DNA of 64,000 nt from Bacteroidota bacterium (GTDB lineage: Bacteria > Bacteroidota > Bacteroidia > NS11-12g > UBA955), in assembly GCA_016787485.1 (NCBI GenBank), contig JAEUUL010000041.1:62001-126000 (forward strand), written 5' to 3'. Numbering within the stretch: the first letter of the stretch is position 1; every line of letters begins with the position of its first letter. The notes below the pieces were generated by a model. It saw nothing but the letters and a program-made list of their open reading frames with translations, had not been told where the DNA came from and ran no database searches. Positions 1 to 8,311 of the stretch are shown here, piece by piece. The position numbers were made by a program, and so were the translations under genes.

Positions 1-2
1 AT

Positions 3-1295
3 TCCAGAAATCTGCGGATCACACAATTAACCAGCCAGCAGTTTAACAGTTACAGTTATTTACAGGATGTGCGCACCAAACAAAATCAGCTGCTTTACCG
101 ATTCACGTCTCCTTTTATCAGGGATGGTCATCCCGGGTTTTTTGTAAACCGCCGCAAACTTGGGATGGCTGGTTTTTCTTTTTACCCGTCCATGGCGGTT
201 GGATTGGCCTGGGTGAAGGAACAAAGTGCGGTGAGTGACTGGAATCGGGATGATGCAGGAATTGCATTGGTGCCTGCATTGAATCTGGCATTGCCGTTTT
301 CTGAAATTGAACTGAACCTGAATGCCAACTATTATTTTAAAGGGAATACAAGTATTGGCAAGTTTAAATTTCAGCCCACACTTGGAATAAAAATGGATGG
401 TTTGTTTGAAATGTTGGGGCACGATGTTGAATTGAAATCCCAAACGGATATGACAACCATCAGTACCGTGGTAGATAAAATAGATTATTCCAGAAATGAA
501 ATTACCTATCACTATCAGGTAAATGCAAGGTCAACCCAATATTATTCGTGGACAATTCTGGGTTTTGGCGGACTTACACCGCGGTATACTTTTACCAAAC
601 CAATGCCTTGGATGGGAAAAACTGAAATGATGGGATTGGGATACAGCCTGAGGGCGTATAACAGTGGTTTTGATGTGATCGCAGAAACGGGTAAGGTCGG
701 ATATGCAAGCATGGCTGCGTATCCTTCATATACCTACGATCCGGTGCCGGAAGAAAGAAGAATTGCTGAAGATTCGGGATTGTTTTCTTCGGTAGGTACC
801 CAAACCAGGGTATTTGCACGATACAGCATTGATCTGAAGGAATTGCTTTTTGGCATGCTGAGTCAACAGCCAAATCCCGGTGAAACGGTAATATCGAAAT
901 CCACAACCAAATATGCAGCCTCCAGAAAAAGCAATGCTTTCAGGGTAATGGGTGGTTTGGGTTTTGGTTATGCCTGGGTAAAAAAACCAGAATTTATTTA
1001 TCCGGAAGCAGAAGCGGCTTTGGACAAAAAACTTTACGACAATCCGGATATGTTGCACAATGATTGGAATGATCCCCGCAAAGTTAAAAGTGGGTTGATC
1101 GTACACTACTTTGTTGCCATTGAATTTGGTGTGATGGGTGTAGAATGGGGTACAACGCAGCTCAGGTCCACACCACTCAGTGCCGGCAAACCATATGGCA
1201 CTATCAGCATATACTATACCTTACCTTTGGGAAAACTGATGGCTGGATATAAGGGCATGAGAGAAACCAGAAAGAAATTGTTGGAGAGCAAGTAA
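3..1295 (+). CDS. Outer-membrane barrel-like protein, 5' truncated by window
   Basis: The reading frame is open to the first base of the window, so the true start lies upstream; the GTG at 69 is only the first internal start-like codon. The visible part (about 430 residues) is rich in alternating aromatic/polar segments, Gly and Tyr, as in outer-membrane beta-barrels, and has no cytoplasmic enzyme motif I can recognise. It ends one base before the next gene (stop at 1293-1295, ATG at 1297), so it is co-transcribed with two further envelope proteins. Function unknown; the barrel call is inferred from composition only. Confidence 0.6.
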   Translation, partial: SRNLRITQLTSQQFNSYSYLQDVRTKQNQLLYRFTSPFIRDGHPGFFVNRRKLGMAGFSFYPSMAVGLAWVKEQSAVSDWNRDDAGIALVPALNLALPFSEIELNLNANYYFKGNTSIGKFKFQPTLGIKMDGLFEMLGHDVELKSQTDMTTISTVVDKIDYSRNEITYHYQVNARSTQYYSWTILGFGGLTPRYTFTKPMPWMGKTEMMGLGYSLRAYNSGFDVIAETGKVGYASMAAYPSYTYDPVPEERRIAEDSGLFSSVGTQTRVFARYSIDLKELLFGMLSQQPNPGETVISKSTTKYAASRKSNAFRVMGGLGFGYAWVKKPEFIYPEAEAALDKKLYDNPDMLHNDWNDPRKVKSGLIVHYFVAIEFGVMGVEWGTTQLRSTPLSAGKPYGTISIYYTLPLGKLMAGYKGMRETRKKLLESK

Positions 1296-1296
1296 A

Positions 1297-2124
1297 ATGG
1301 TTAAAAAAATAATTTACACTTCCATATTGTTTTATTGCTTGAATTCAGTGACTGTGAATGCACAATTGCTGGCACCCCGCAAACCTACAAAAGTGAATGT
1401 CCTGCTGGAAGTTGGCGGAGCTGCAGAAATGATGGCAGAGAATTCAACCCATGCATTTATTACGGGAACAAGTACCTTACAACTTGGAAAAATTCTAATA
1501 CTGAGGGGTATTGTAACGCAGGGTACGAAATCACGATTTCAGAATTTGAAAAGTCAGATCAGCAACAATCAGTTTGTTGAATTTCACTTCAGTCCTCTGG
1601 GCAAGTACTGGGGATTTTACGGAGCTTATGATCATGGTGTTCGCAATTATAAGTTCGAAAATTTAATTCAAAATGATGTAGAAACGGGGGCCAGCTCCAA
1701 ACAACCTGATCCTGTGCAATACTCACCGGAAGAGAACACTGGGAATGCTGTTTTACAGTATGCATTGCCCTCATACCGATTTGGATTTGGATGGTATTTG
1801 GGTGGGGCCGAAACCAGCGAAGGTGCTGCCGTAAATTTTCAATTTTCTTTGTTCGGATGTCATTCACCCAAAGCTTCAAATTTGAACAACGTACTTTCCA
1901 CCCTGAATTCATACAACGTGAATGTTCCGGTGATGTATGAAGGAGCTTCAAATCTGAAGGCCAGTTCATCGGGTTTCGGGGCTTTATTTTTATTGCAGTC
2001 CAAATATCTGGGAGGCAGAATGGAGGTAGGTAAAAGACCTACATTATACCAAAATGATCAGTATGTAACAGGGGCAGCAAAGGGCTTGTATTTTCTTCTG
2101 GGATTAAATTTGAGATTGCTGTAA
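1297..2124 (+). CDS. Exported barrel-like protein, unknown function
   Basis: 275 residues. The N-terminus has two lysines followed by a hydrophobic stretch ending near NAQ (residues 1-23), a typical Bacteroidota signal peptide. The rest is Gly/Tyr/Phe rich with repeated strand-like segments such as RFGFGWYLGGAE and GLYFLLGLNLRLL; the aromatic C-terminal end is what an outer-membrane barrel often shows. It lies one base after the preceding envelope gene and one base before a lipoprotein gene, so the three probably form one operon acting in the outer membrane. I do not recognise the family. Confidence 0.6.
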   Translation: MVKKIIYTSILFYCLNSVTVNAQLLAPRKPTKVNVLLEVGGAAEMMAENSTHAFITGTSTLQLGKILILRGIVTQGTKSRFQNLKSQISNNQFVEFHFSPLGKYWGFYGAYDHGVRNYKFENLIQNDVETGASSKQPDPVQYSPEENTGNAVLQYALPSYRFGFGWYLGGAETSEGAAVNFQFSLFGCHSPKASNLNNVLSTLNSYNVNVPVMYEGASNLKASSSGFGALFLLQSKYLGGRMEVGKRPTLYQNDQYVTGAAKGLYFLLGLNLRLL

Positions 2125-2125
2125 A

Positions 2126-2917
2126 ATGAGAAGAATAATGTTTTGGTCCATGCTGGTTTTGGGCTTTGTAAGCTGCTCAAAAGAAGAGCCTTTAAAGTTT
2201 GAAGATTATACCGCTTTACGTGCACATTTGCGCGCCCATTTCGAGGTGTTTGCATTAAGTGAGGTGCTCACAAAATATGTTGATTACAATGAAGATACTT
2301 CCAATTTTAAAAATATCGAAGGAGGTTTGATCGATACGTTGAAACACACGGGGGATTTGGTATATAATGATTCGAGGCAGAGAAACGGGGATATCATCGC
2401 GACTTATGATTTATTACTTTCTAATCCTGCGAATACGTTTAATTTCACTTTCAATTATTATAGAGATTCTCTGCACATCACCGGGAATTTGCAAATGATC
2501 GAACAGTTTGTGTTGAATAAAAAACCAAAAAAAGCAATTACGGGAGTCATACAAATTTCGACCCTGGACGGCACTGTATCACAACATACTGTAGACATGG
2601 TGCAAACCCCACTAAATTTGGGCAATTCAAATGATTTTCAGTATACCGGCAGTATCAGAACCAAGTTGAACAATGGAGATACGGCATATTCATATACAAT
2701 TGTTCCCATTGAAAATACTTTTTGGGACGGCACAAGTAATCTGAGTTTTATACGGCCCTGGTTTGGCGAAAGCACCCTGTTTACTTCCAAACAACATAGT
2801 AAGGGTAGAATGATATGGGGATATAAACGGGACTATCAATTCAGGGATGATTTCTTATACATTGGTTTTCCTGAACAGAATGACCTGCAACTCAATATGC
2901 GTATGCAGTTATACTGA
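2126..2917 (+). CDS. Lipoprotein, unknown function
   Basis: 263 residues. The N-terminus MRRIMFWSMLVLGFVSC carries a lipobox (FVSC, Cys17) followed by SKEEP, so the protein is a lipoprotein. No +2 Asp is present and surface export is possible but not shown. The mature part is a mix of strands and polar loops with no motif I recognise. It is the last gene of a three-gene envelope operon and starts one base after its neighbour stops. A partner role for the two upstream barrel-like proteins is inference from context only. Confidence 0.6.
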   Translation: MRRIMFWSMLVLGFVSCSKEEPLKFEDYTALRAHLRAHFEVFALSEVLTKYVDYNEDTSNFKNIEGGLIDTLKHTGDLVYNDSRQRNGDIIATYDLLLSNPANTFNFTFNYYRDSLHITGNLQMIEQFVLNKKPKKAITGVIQISTLDGTVSQHTVDMVQTPLNLGNSNDFQYTGSIRTKLNNGDTAYSYTIVPIENTFWDGTSNLSFIRPWFGESTLFTSKQHSKGRMIWGYKRDYQFRDDFLYIGFPEQNDLQLNMRMQLY

Positions 2918-3052
2918 GCAAATTTGTCTTAATGTTTGCCAAAACGCGGCCTTAAATTTAGATTGTTTAGAGGCACTCTATCGGTTGGCCTTGGCTTTAC
3001 CTGAACTGGAACGTCCGCCTGAACTGGCACGGACGGGGGCAGGAAGTAACTG

Positions 3053-3120
3053 CTAACTCTCAACTTCCGCTGCGTCGCCGCGGCGGTTTTGAACCTTTGC
3101 AGGCTGCATACTTTCTGATC
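3053..3120 (-). pseudogene. Remnant of the 5' end of a tyrosine-integrase gene
   Basis: Read on the minus strand, this stretch encodes a short peptide with PAKVQNRRGD before a stop at 3053-3055. The intact integrase at the other end of the island begins with KPAKVHNRRGD at the same distance from the tRNA-derived repeat. DNA blocks GTCGCCGCGGCGG, GAACCTTTGC and GTGTTGTCCC are shared in the same order with 15872-15940. No functional start or open frame remains. I read it as the leftover right end of a related element that once occupied the same tRNA site. The rest of 2918-3221 holds nothing else I can name. Confidence 0.6.
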
Positions 3121-3221
3121 ATTTGATTGTGTGTTGTCCCAACAAAACGGTAACACAAAAACAGTTTTTTCAAACCCAGAGCCAAAAGTCAAACAATTTG
3201 TATGACTTTTGGGGTTCTTCT

Positions 3222-3271
3222 TGTGGGCCCACTTGGAATCGAACCAAGCACCTACTGATTATGAGTCAGTT
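3222..3271. repeat. attL: 50-bp copy of the tRNA 3' end
   Basis: Fifty bases identical to 16028-16077, covering the 3' half of the tRNA(CAT) gene (anticodon stem, variable loop, T-arm, acceptor) plus two bases outside it. Identity stops abruptly after GAGTCAGTT, where the D-arm would continue, so this copy is not a tRNA gene. This is the classic footprint of integration into a tRNA 3' end and sets the left boundary of the island. Confidence 0.9.
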
Positions 3272-3385
3272 ATAAATAATTTTCTGATTTTTATCAAAAA
3301 TGCCTGAAAGTCACTGTAGATAAGGGTTATACGGTCTTTTATCAAATGCGGGCGCTTGCATAAATTCCGGTTATTTCCCATCTTT

Positions 3386-3407
3386 GTTTGCAAATTGTTT
3401 GCAAATC
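3386..3407. promoter_or_regulatory. Tandem TTTGCAAA palindromes upstream of the integrase
   Basis: Two identical 8-bp palindromes TTTGCAAA lie at 3387-3394 and 3398-3405, centred 11 bp apart (one helical turn), 12 bases before the integrase start codon. Such spacing fits a dimeric or cooperative DNA-binding protein, for example a repressor or recombinase arm-site binding. The binding protein is unknown; the excisionase-type HTH protein of the same element is a candidate by context. Confidence 0.45.
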
Positions 3408-3416
3408 TGACCAAAA

Positions 3417-4658
3417 ATGAGAGTTACGCACGGCCTGTGGCTGGACACCCGGCGAAAGTTGAAAAACGGAAAATATCCCCTAAAGGTTAAGGTGACCTAC
3501 CAAAGGGTGACAAAACTTCTGCAACCCCCTGTTACACCTTTTGACCCTCTGGAGTTTACGATAGAAGAGTGGGAGGTGCTGACCAAAGGGCATCCCAGAG
3601 GAGAAAGAATGCGGGATATCAAAAATGAAGTCATTAAAATACAAGCCAAACTCGCAGAGGTCATCAACAGTATCCCCAACTTTTCTTTTGAAGCGTTTGA
3701 GGTAAGGTTGAATAGCAGGAAATCCATGGCCAATGGCATTGACATTCAGGGCTTACTCCGGGAGAAAAGTGCCATTTGCCGGGAACAGGGCCGCATTTCC
3801 ACTTCACAGTTGGCTGCCACCATTGCAAAAAGTCTGGACGATTTTAACAATGGCCAGAAGCTGAGCCTGAAAAGCATCAACCCGGCCTTGCTGCGCAAAT
3901 ATGAAAACTGGTTGCTGAATAAGCAGGTTTCCCGCGCCACGGTCGGCATATATACCAGGGAAATGCGAACCATATTTAACCATGCCATAAAAAGCGGAGA
4001 CTTCCCGTCGGAACTCTACCCGTTTGGTGAAGGCAAGTATCAGCCTCCTACCGGCCAAAAGATAAAGCAGGCGTTGTCCATAGATGATATCAGGGCCATC
4101 GCAGCATATCCGGCCAATGAGGAAAACAAAGAAGCCTATTGCCGGGACTTGTGGCTATTCTGTTACCTGTGCAATGGCATGAATCTGAAGGATGCTGCTC
4201 ACCTTAAATATAAAAACATGACCGGAAACCGGCTGCACTTTGTCAGAGAAAAGACCAAACTTACAAACCGGATGGAAAAGAAACTGATGGTGCCCCTGAC
4301 GAAGCCTGTTTTAGAGATTATGCAGCGCTGGGGCAATCAGCCCCCCAAAGCAGAATCATTCATATTCCCAATTCTGGAAGCAGGTGACACCCCGGAGGAT
4401 GTGCGCAGAAAAGTATCCAATATGAATGGCCTGGTTACAGACTCCATGAGGCGTATCGCGAAGGCACTGGAACTGAATGTACAGAACATTACGGCCAATT
4501 CTGCCCGTGATGCTTTTGCAACCATATCTGAGCACCAGGGCCGGCCGTTGTCTGATATATCTCAAAGCCTGGGTCACAGCAGTATATCCGTGACGCAACA
4601 TTATCTGGCAAGTTTCAGCGATGATGAAAAATATAAATGGCAGGAGAGATTGCTATGA
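3417..4658 (+). CDS. Tyrosine recombinase, IntDOT-like (left-end integrase)
   Basis: 413 residues. An N-terminal arm-binding region (about 1-100) is followed by a SAM-like core-binding region (about 110-215) and a C-terminal catalytic domain. Visible active-site elements are Arg364 in NSARDAF, His387 in LGHSS and nucleophile Tyr396 in QHYLASF. The usual first histidine of the HxxR box is Asn361, and the first conserved arginine seems replaced in CNGMNLKD, as reported for IntDOT-type enzymes of Bacteroidetes conjugative transposons. It would cut and join the element ends. The downstream gene overlaps its stop codon (ATGA), so the two are co-transcribed. Whether this enzyme or the one at the other end serves the tRNA site is not decided by sequence; proximity favours the other. 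Confidence 0.85.
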   Translation: MRVTHGLWLDTRRKLKNGKYPLKVKVTYQRVTKLLQPPVTPFDPLEFTIEEWEVLTKGHPRGERMRDIKNEVIKIQAKLAEVINSIPNFSFEAFEVRLNSRKSMANGIDIQGLLREKSAICREQGRISTSQLAATIAKSLDDFNNGQKLSLKSINPALLRKYENWLLNKQVSRATVGIYTREMRTIFNHAIKSGDFPSELYPFGEGKYQPPTGQKIKQALSIDDIRAIAAYPANEENKEAYCRDLWLFCYLCNGMNLKDAAHLKYKNMTGNRLHFVREKTKLTNRMEKKLMVPLTKPVLEIMQRWGNQPPKAESFIFPILEAGDTPEDVRRKVSNMNGLVTDSMRRIAKALELNVQNITANSARDAFATISEHQGRPLSDISQSLGHSSISVTQHYLASFSDDEKYKWQERLL

Positions 4659-5539
4659 AAAGTATAGACTTTCAGAATATACGTGATACCGAAACTAAGA
4701 ATGTACACGATCGTTTATTGACACAAATCAATGAACTGAGAAAGAAGTACCACCATCTCACCGAAGAAAACATGCACAGGGAAATCATCAGAGAACTCTT
4801 TGAAACCAGACCCTATTTCCCCAACCATTTTTCAAAGGAAACGCTGGAAGACCCAGATTCAGTAGACAGCTATAAATGGGAATTTGTAAATACGGCAACG
4901 GAGTTGTTTATTAAAATGGAAAAAGAGATCAGGCCAGAAGTATTTCTGAATCACTTTTTCACTGAAGAGCTGGACAAAATGATACAGCAGTTTAACTACA
5001 GGAGTAATTATAAAGAACAAAAACAGGCAGTACTGGCAGACTACATTGGCGAAAACAAGGCCTTTCTTTTAGCTTGTATTATTTATAACATTGAATACAG
5101 CAGCATAGTAACGGGTTCATTTTTCAGCTATTACCCCAAAGGTATGGTTCCGGAGGACACCAGGCACCTAAGAAAATTCCTTCACTTACCCGATTTAACG
5201 GCAGAAATGACAGGTCAGATTCAGGCCAACACCATACCTGAGGAGATTGAGCAAGGTTCAGAACAACGGGATATCCCCCAGATCAAAGACCTGGCAATAC
5301 TACTATACCTGTTGGATGAAAAAAACTTGTTTAATTTTATGGGACATAAGGACTTGGTTATTAAAATATTGAAAACTAATAAATTAAGAGATACGGTTGA
5401 GGTTTCTAATTCGACATTGGATAGTTATTTTAATAGCAACAGAGTAGCTTCCTATTTGCACGGTCAGAAGAACATTAAGAGAAAACAGTATATGGCCAGG
5501 GTGCTCAGAGAAATTGCAAACCGGCTGGACAGAGATTAG
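4655..5539 (+). CDS. Unknown helical protein of the island
   Basis: About 294 residues from ATG 4655, chosen because it forms a 4-base ATGA overlap with the integrase stop; an in-frame ATG at 4637 would add six residues. The protein is largely helical and charged, with a C-terminal basic stretch (YLHGQKNIKRKQYMARVLREIANRL) that could bind nucleic acid. The tight coupling to the integrase suggests an accessory role in mobility, similar in position to the RteC-like genes of Bacteroides elements, but I see no diagnostic motif and do not assign a family. Confidence 0.6.
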   Translation: MKSIDFQNIRDTETKNVHDRLLTQINELRKKYHHLTEENMHREIIRELFETRPYFPNHFSKETLEDPDSVDSYKWEFVNTATELFIKMEKEIRPEVFLNHFFTEELDKMIQQFNYRSNYKEQKQAVLADYIGENKAFLLACIIYNIEYSSIVTGSFFSYYPKGMVPEDTRHLRKFLHLPDLTAEMTGQIQANTIPEEIEQGSEQRDIPQIKDLAILLYLLDEKNLFNFMGHKDLVIKILKTNKLRDTVEVSNSTLDSYFNSNRVASYLHGQKNIKRKQYMARVLREIANRLDRD

Positions 5540-5688
5540 TTGCTAACGGATTCGACAAGTATTAAGTGACAGTTATTCAGCAAGATAAATTATAAAATGC
5601 CTGATAGAAGTCTGATAGAATCCCTGACAGAATAACAGAATTCAGTGGGTAGGCACCGGGAATTTTGCACAAGAAAAATCCGGTAATT

Positions 5689-5943
5689 ATGAACAACCCA
5701 TTTGACGAACTCTCCATGCGCCTTGAACGCATAGAGCAGTTGCTGGTGAAAAACCAGCCTCCCCAGACCCAGGAACAGAAAGAAGACCCTCTTCTGAACA
5801 TAGAAGAGGCTGCTGCTTATCTGAAAATTCCGAAAAAGACCATTTACCAGTACACCAGCAACAGAAAGCTGATTCCCCTGAAACCGGGTAGGCGCCTGTT
5901 ATTCAGGAAATCCGATTTGGACAATTTTCTTACACGCAAATAA
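5689..5943 (+). CDS. Excisionase-family helix-turn-helix DNA-binding protein
   Basis: 84 residues from ATG 5689; a TTG at 5665 in the same frame is less likely. The C-terminal half carries the winged-helix motif of excisionase/MerR-like small proteins: LLNIEEAAAYLKIPKKTIYQYTSNRKLIPLKPGRRLLFRKSDLDNFL (read here in parts: EEAAAYLKIPKKTIYQY, then RRLLFRKSDLDNFL). The N-terminal 35 residues are a predicted coil (MRLERIEQLLVKN). Such proteins bend DNA for excision or regulate the element's operon. It is followed nine bases later by the VapE-like gene. Confidence 0.8.
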   Translation: MNNPFDELSMRLERIEQLLVKNQPPQTQEQKEDPLLNIEEAAAYLKIPKKTIYQYTSNRKLIPLKPGRRLLFRKSDLDNFLTRK

Positions 5944-5951
5944 GAGGAAGT

Positions 5952-7232
5952 ATGGAAAAAAAGAAAAAATCCTACGCCGGATTGACTCCGTTTGAGTCAG
6001 TCAAAAAATATCTGGATGAGAACCACGAGATCCGGCACAATCTCATCACCAACAGGCTGGAATCCCGGCCGAAGGGAGAAAATGCCCCTTGGATGGACAA
6101 CGATAAGCTTGAGAATGACTTGTTGGTTGAATTGCTTGAGCACAACCTCAAGCAAGCTAAATCTTCACTGGCGGCCTTGCTGGGATCCAACTATATAAAA
6201 CCCTATCACCCGGTCAAAGAGTACTTTGACAATTTGGAACCCTGGGATGGCTTCGACCATTTCTCTGAATTGTGCGCCAAAATACACACGAATGCTCCGG
6301 AGGAATTCAGGCATCATCTCAAGAAACACCTGATGCGCTGTGTGGCATCTGTTTTAGTAAAAGGGTATTTCAACAAACAGTGTTTTGTGTTTCACAGTGA
6401 AAGACAAAGTCTGGGTAAATCGAGCCTGATCCGCTGGCTGGTGCCGGAAAAATTGAAGAAGTACATTTCAGATGCTGTGCTTCAGTGGCAGGACAAAGAT
6501 GCAAACATTGCGCTGGGGGAGAATTGGTTTATCAACATGGATGAACTGGCAGAGTTGGACAGATCAGAGCTGAACAGCCTCAAAGCAACCCTGAGCCGCG
6601 ATATGGTAAAAGTGAGGCGACCATACGGTAAAACATCCGTTGAAATACCCAGGCTTGCCAATTTCTGGGGAAGCACCAACGATTTGCAATTCCTCACGGA
6701 CCTGACAGGAAACGTACGCTGGCTGGTCTTTGAGGTAATTTATATCGATTTTAAGTACACAAAAATCGACAAGGATCAACTCTGGGCTCAGATATATAAT
6801 GAATTCAGGAACCTTGCCCCGAGGAAACCTGGAGAGGTGGCATGGTATGAGTTAAGTCAGGAAGAGCAAAAACAAAACGACCTTAGAAACCAAAAGTATA
6901 TGCTATCCAGCCCGGAATTGGAGGCCATCAATCGCTACCTGCTGCCGGGAGACCCGAAAGTATCTAGTCTGGGTTATGGAACACTCTACTTTGGGCAGGC
7001 ATTTGAAATCATGAAGCGACTGAATGAAATGGCAGGAACCAGTTTCAGAAATGTCCGTTCATTCGGTCGTGCGCTGAATGCCGCCAACTTCAAACGCATA
7101 TCCAGGTATGTCGCTGACCGGCAAATGTCCTTAAACGGATACTTCTACTATGAACACCAGATCAACTATGATGTTGATTTGAGAGATGAAGGTCAAGTGC
7201 TCGATAACTCGATAACTCGAAACCCCTTTTAA
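5952..7232 (+). CDS. VapE/VirE-like SF3-type ATPase
   Basis: 426 residues. A P-loop of the form HSERQSLGKSS lies near residues 148-159, a Walker B-like segment WFINMDEL near 191-198, and a polar FWGSTN motif near 236-241; this order is that of the virulence-associated E family, a helicase/primase-associated ATPase common on phage satellites and integrative elements. The N-terminal 110 residues contain the YHPVKEYFDNLEPWDG signature of the family. It probably helps replicate the excised element. No primase domain is fused here. The extreme C-terminus is encoded by a small direct repeat (CTCGATAA repeated), which may be a recent slippage product. Confidence 0.8.
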   Translation: MEKKKKSYAGLTPFESVKKYLDENHEIRHNLITNRLESRPKGENAPWMDNDKLENDLLVELLEHNLKQAKSSLAALLGSNYIKPYHPVKEYFDNLEPWDGFDHFSELCAKIHTNAPEEFRHHLKKHLMRCVASVLVKGYFNKQCFVFHSERQSLGKSSLIRWLVPEKLKKYISDAVLQWQDKDANIALGENWFINMDELAELDRSELNSLKATLSRDMVKVRRPYGKTSVEIPRLANFWGSTNDLQFLTDLTGNVRWLVFEVIYIDFKYTKIDKDQLWAQIYNEFRNLAPRKPGEVAWYELSQEEQKQNDLRNQKYMLSSPELEAINRYLLPGDPKVSSLGYGTLYFGQAFEIMKRLNEMAGTSFRNVRSFGRALNAANFKRISRYVADRQMSLNGYFYYEHQINYDVDLRDEGQVLDNSITRNPF

Positions 7233-7361
7233 CCCACTAATTATAACATTCTTAACCGAGTCATTAGATTTAATTATCATTGCTCGAAACCGAGCAGAAA
7301 GTTATTAAAGTATACGGAAATTGAAAATACTGAAGTTAGTCCAATAAAAGCCAGTCAGACC

Positions 7362-7571
7362 ATGCGGAATACCAAGAAATACAACTGTGTGATTAAGATA
7401 AGTGCGGAAAGATTTGTTACATGGCACGCCGTGAATGACCTACTGAGAATGGTCCGCAGCCTGGACAAACATTATCCGGACTGGCGTTACTTCAATGTTT
7501 TTGACAAGCAGACGGGTGCGCAGTTAGCGAGCTTCACCAAGAACAGAAGGCCCACTGCCAAATACCTGTGA
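7362..7571 (+). CDS. Small unknown protein
   Basis: 69 residues, basic, beginning MRNTKKYNCVIKI and ending NRRPTAKYL. It has its own start and coherent codon use and lies between the VapE-like gene and a strong hairpin, the usual place for accessory genes of such elements. No motif recognised. Confidence 0.45.
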   Translation: MRNTKKYNCVIKISAERFVTWHAVNDLLRMVRSLDKHYPDWRYFNVFDKQTGAQLASFTKNRRPTAKYL

Positions 7572-7690
7572 AGAAGCCAACGTAATGGGCTTGCAGTGGT
7601 TCGCCTCATCGGGGACTATTATGGAACGCCGTCTTAATTTTATTATCCCTCAAGCTAAATATGGCTTTTATTGGACTACCTTCAAAAAAA

Positions 7691-7734
7691 AGCCCCGGCC
7701 AGAAGGCCAGGGCAAGCAGTTCGACTGCTTTTAT
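7691..7734. terminator. Pair of hairpins, bidirectional terminator
   Basis: On the plus strand AAGCAGT-TCG-ACTGCTT (7714-7730) is followed by a short T run. On the minus strand GCCCTGGCC-TTCT-GGCCGGGGC (one mismatch, 7692-7713) is followed by eight T residues at 7690-7683. Together they isolate the left operon from the repeat region beyond. Confidence 0.6.
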
Positions 7735-7933
7735 TGTAATGCGAAATTAAATTGAAACACTGAAATATACAAGCCAATAATCATATTTTAAGCAATCCAG
7801 ATTGATGATTTAAAGGATTTGTTTTTAGAAGTACACACACCAACAGGCGAGGGTCGGTATTCTCGAATGATTAGAGTGTAAGATTGAATCTATTGGGGCT
7901 TTTTGTGTCTCTTTAGAACAGATTAAGCCATAA

Positions 7934-7948
7934 TGCAACATTTTATAC
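7934..7948 (-). promoter_or_regulatory. Inverted single copy of the 31-bp repeat core
   Basis: TGCAACATTTTATAC is the exact reverse complement of GTATAAAATGTTGCA, the core of the tandem repeats starting at 8016. The 70 bases between are very AT rich. The arrangement could bind the same protein as the repeats or let the transcript fold back on the repeat start. The remaining part of 7735-8015 shows no gene I can support. Confidence 0.5.
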
Positions 7949-8015
7949 TTTTTGCATCATTTATATACAAATTGTGTAACAATTTAACAAAGTATTCTTA
8001 TAGATGATCAAAATT

Positions 8016-8108
8016 GTATAAAATGTTACAGGGAATGTTGCAAAGCGTATAAAATGTTGCAGGAAATGTTGCAAAGCGTATAAAATGTTGCAAGGAATGT
8101 TGCAAAAT
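8016..8108 (+). repeat. Three tandem 31-bp repeats
   Basis: Copies begin at 8016, 8047 and 8078 and differ at a few positions only; each starts GTATAAAATGTT and contains two ATGTT(G/A)CA blocks. Because 31 is not a multiple of three, each of the first two copies forms a closed nine-codon frame (MLQGMLQSV at 8023-8052, MLQEMLQSV at 8054-8083), and the third opens into the 48-codon frame at 8085. They could be iterons of an element origin, or duplications of the start of that small gene. Confidence 0.75.
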
Positions 8109-8231
8109 GCATATAATGAACTTCAGAAATGGGTTGAAGGAGCTTCAATTTTAACAAATTCTAAGGCATTGGTGAGCATGCTGGCCACTGAATACTGGCT
8201 GCGGACCCAACAGAAATATTTTACGAATTAG
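8085..8231 (+). CDS. Small unknown protein (48 aa) opening in the repeat block
   Basis: The frame starts with ATG at 8085 in the third repeat (MLQGMLQNAYNELQKW) and runs to TAG at 8229-8231 without rare features; the sequence has an amphipathic helical look and ends in YWLRTQQKYFTN. It lies 80 bases before the next island gene in the same direction. A second in-frame ATG at 8097 is possible. No family recognised; the case rests on the open frame and protein-like composition only. Confidence 0.4.
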   Translation: MLQGMLQNAYNELQKWVEGASILTNSKALVSMLATEYWLRTQQKYFTN

Positions 8232-8311
8232 TACTTTATAGTTATTGGCATTTCCAAAAATCCATTGTTACTTCGTTTACGTGGGCTCCATAGCGAGGCA
8301 TACATACATAT

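Noticed and set aside
2929-3192. 87-codon minus-strand frame left of attL
   Set aside because: It runs out of frame through the integrase remnant and encodes low-complexity sequence; the remnant itself is explained by similarity to the intact integrase.
3222-3271. A second tRNA gene
   Set aside because: Only the 3' part of the tRNA is present; D-arm and 5' acceptor strand are missing.
4655-5539. Naming the gene after the integrase an RteC homologue
   Set aside because: Position fits but I found no diagnostic motif; left as unknown.
8016-8108. Short CRISPR-like array
   Set aside because: The repeats are directly adjacent without unique spacers and there is no cas gene; they are tandem repeats.
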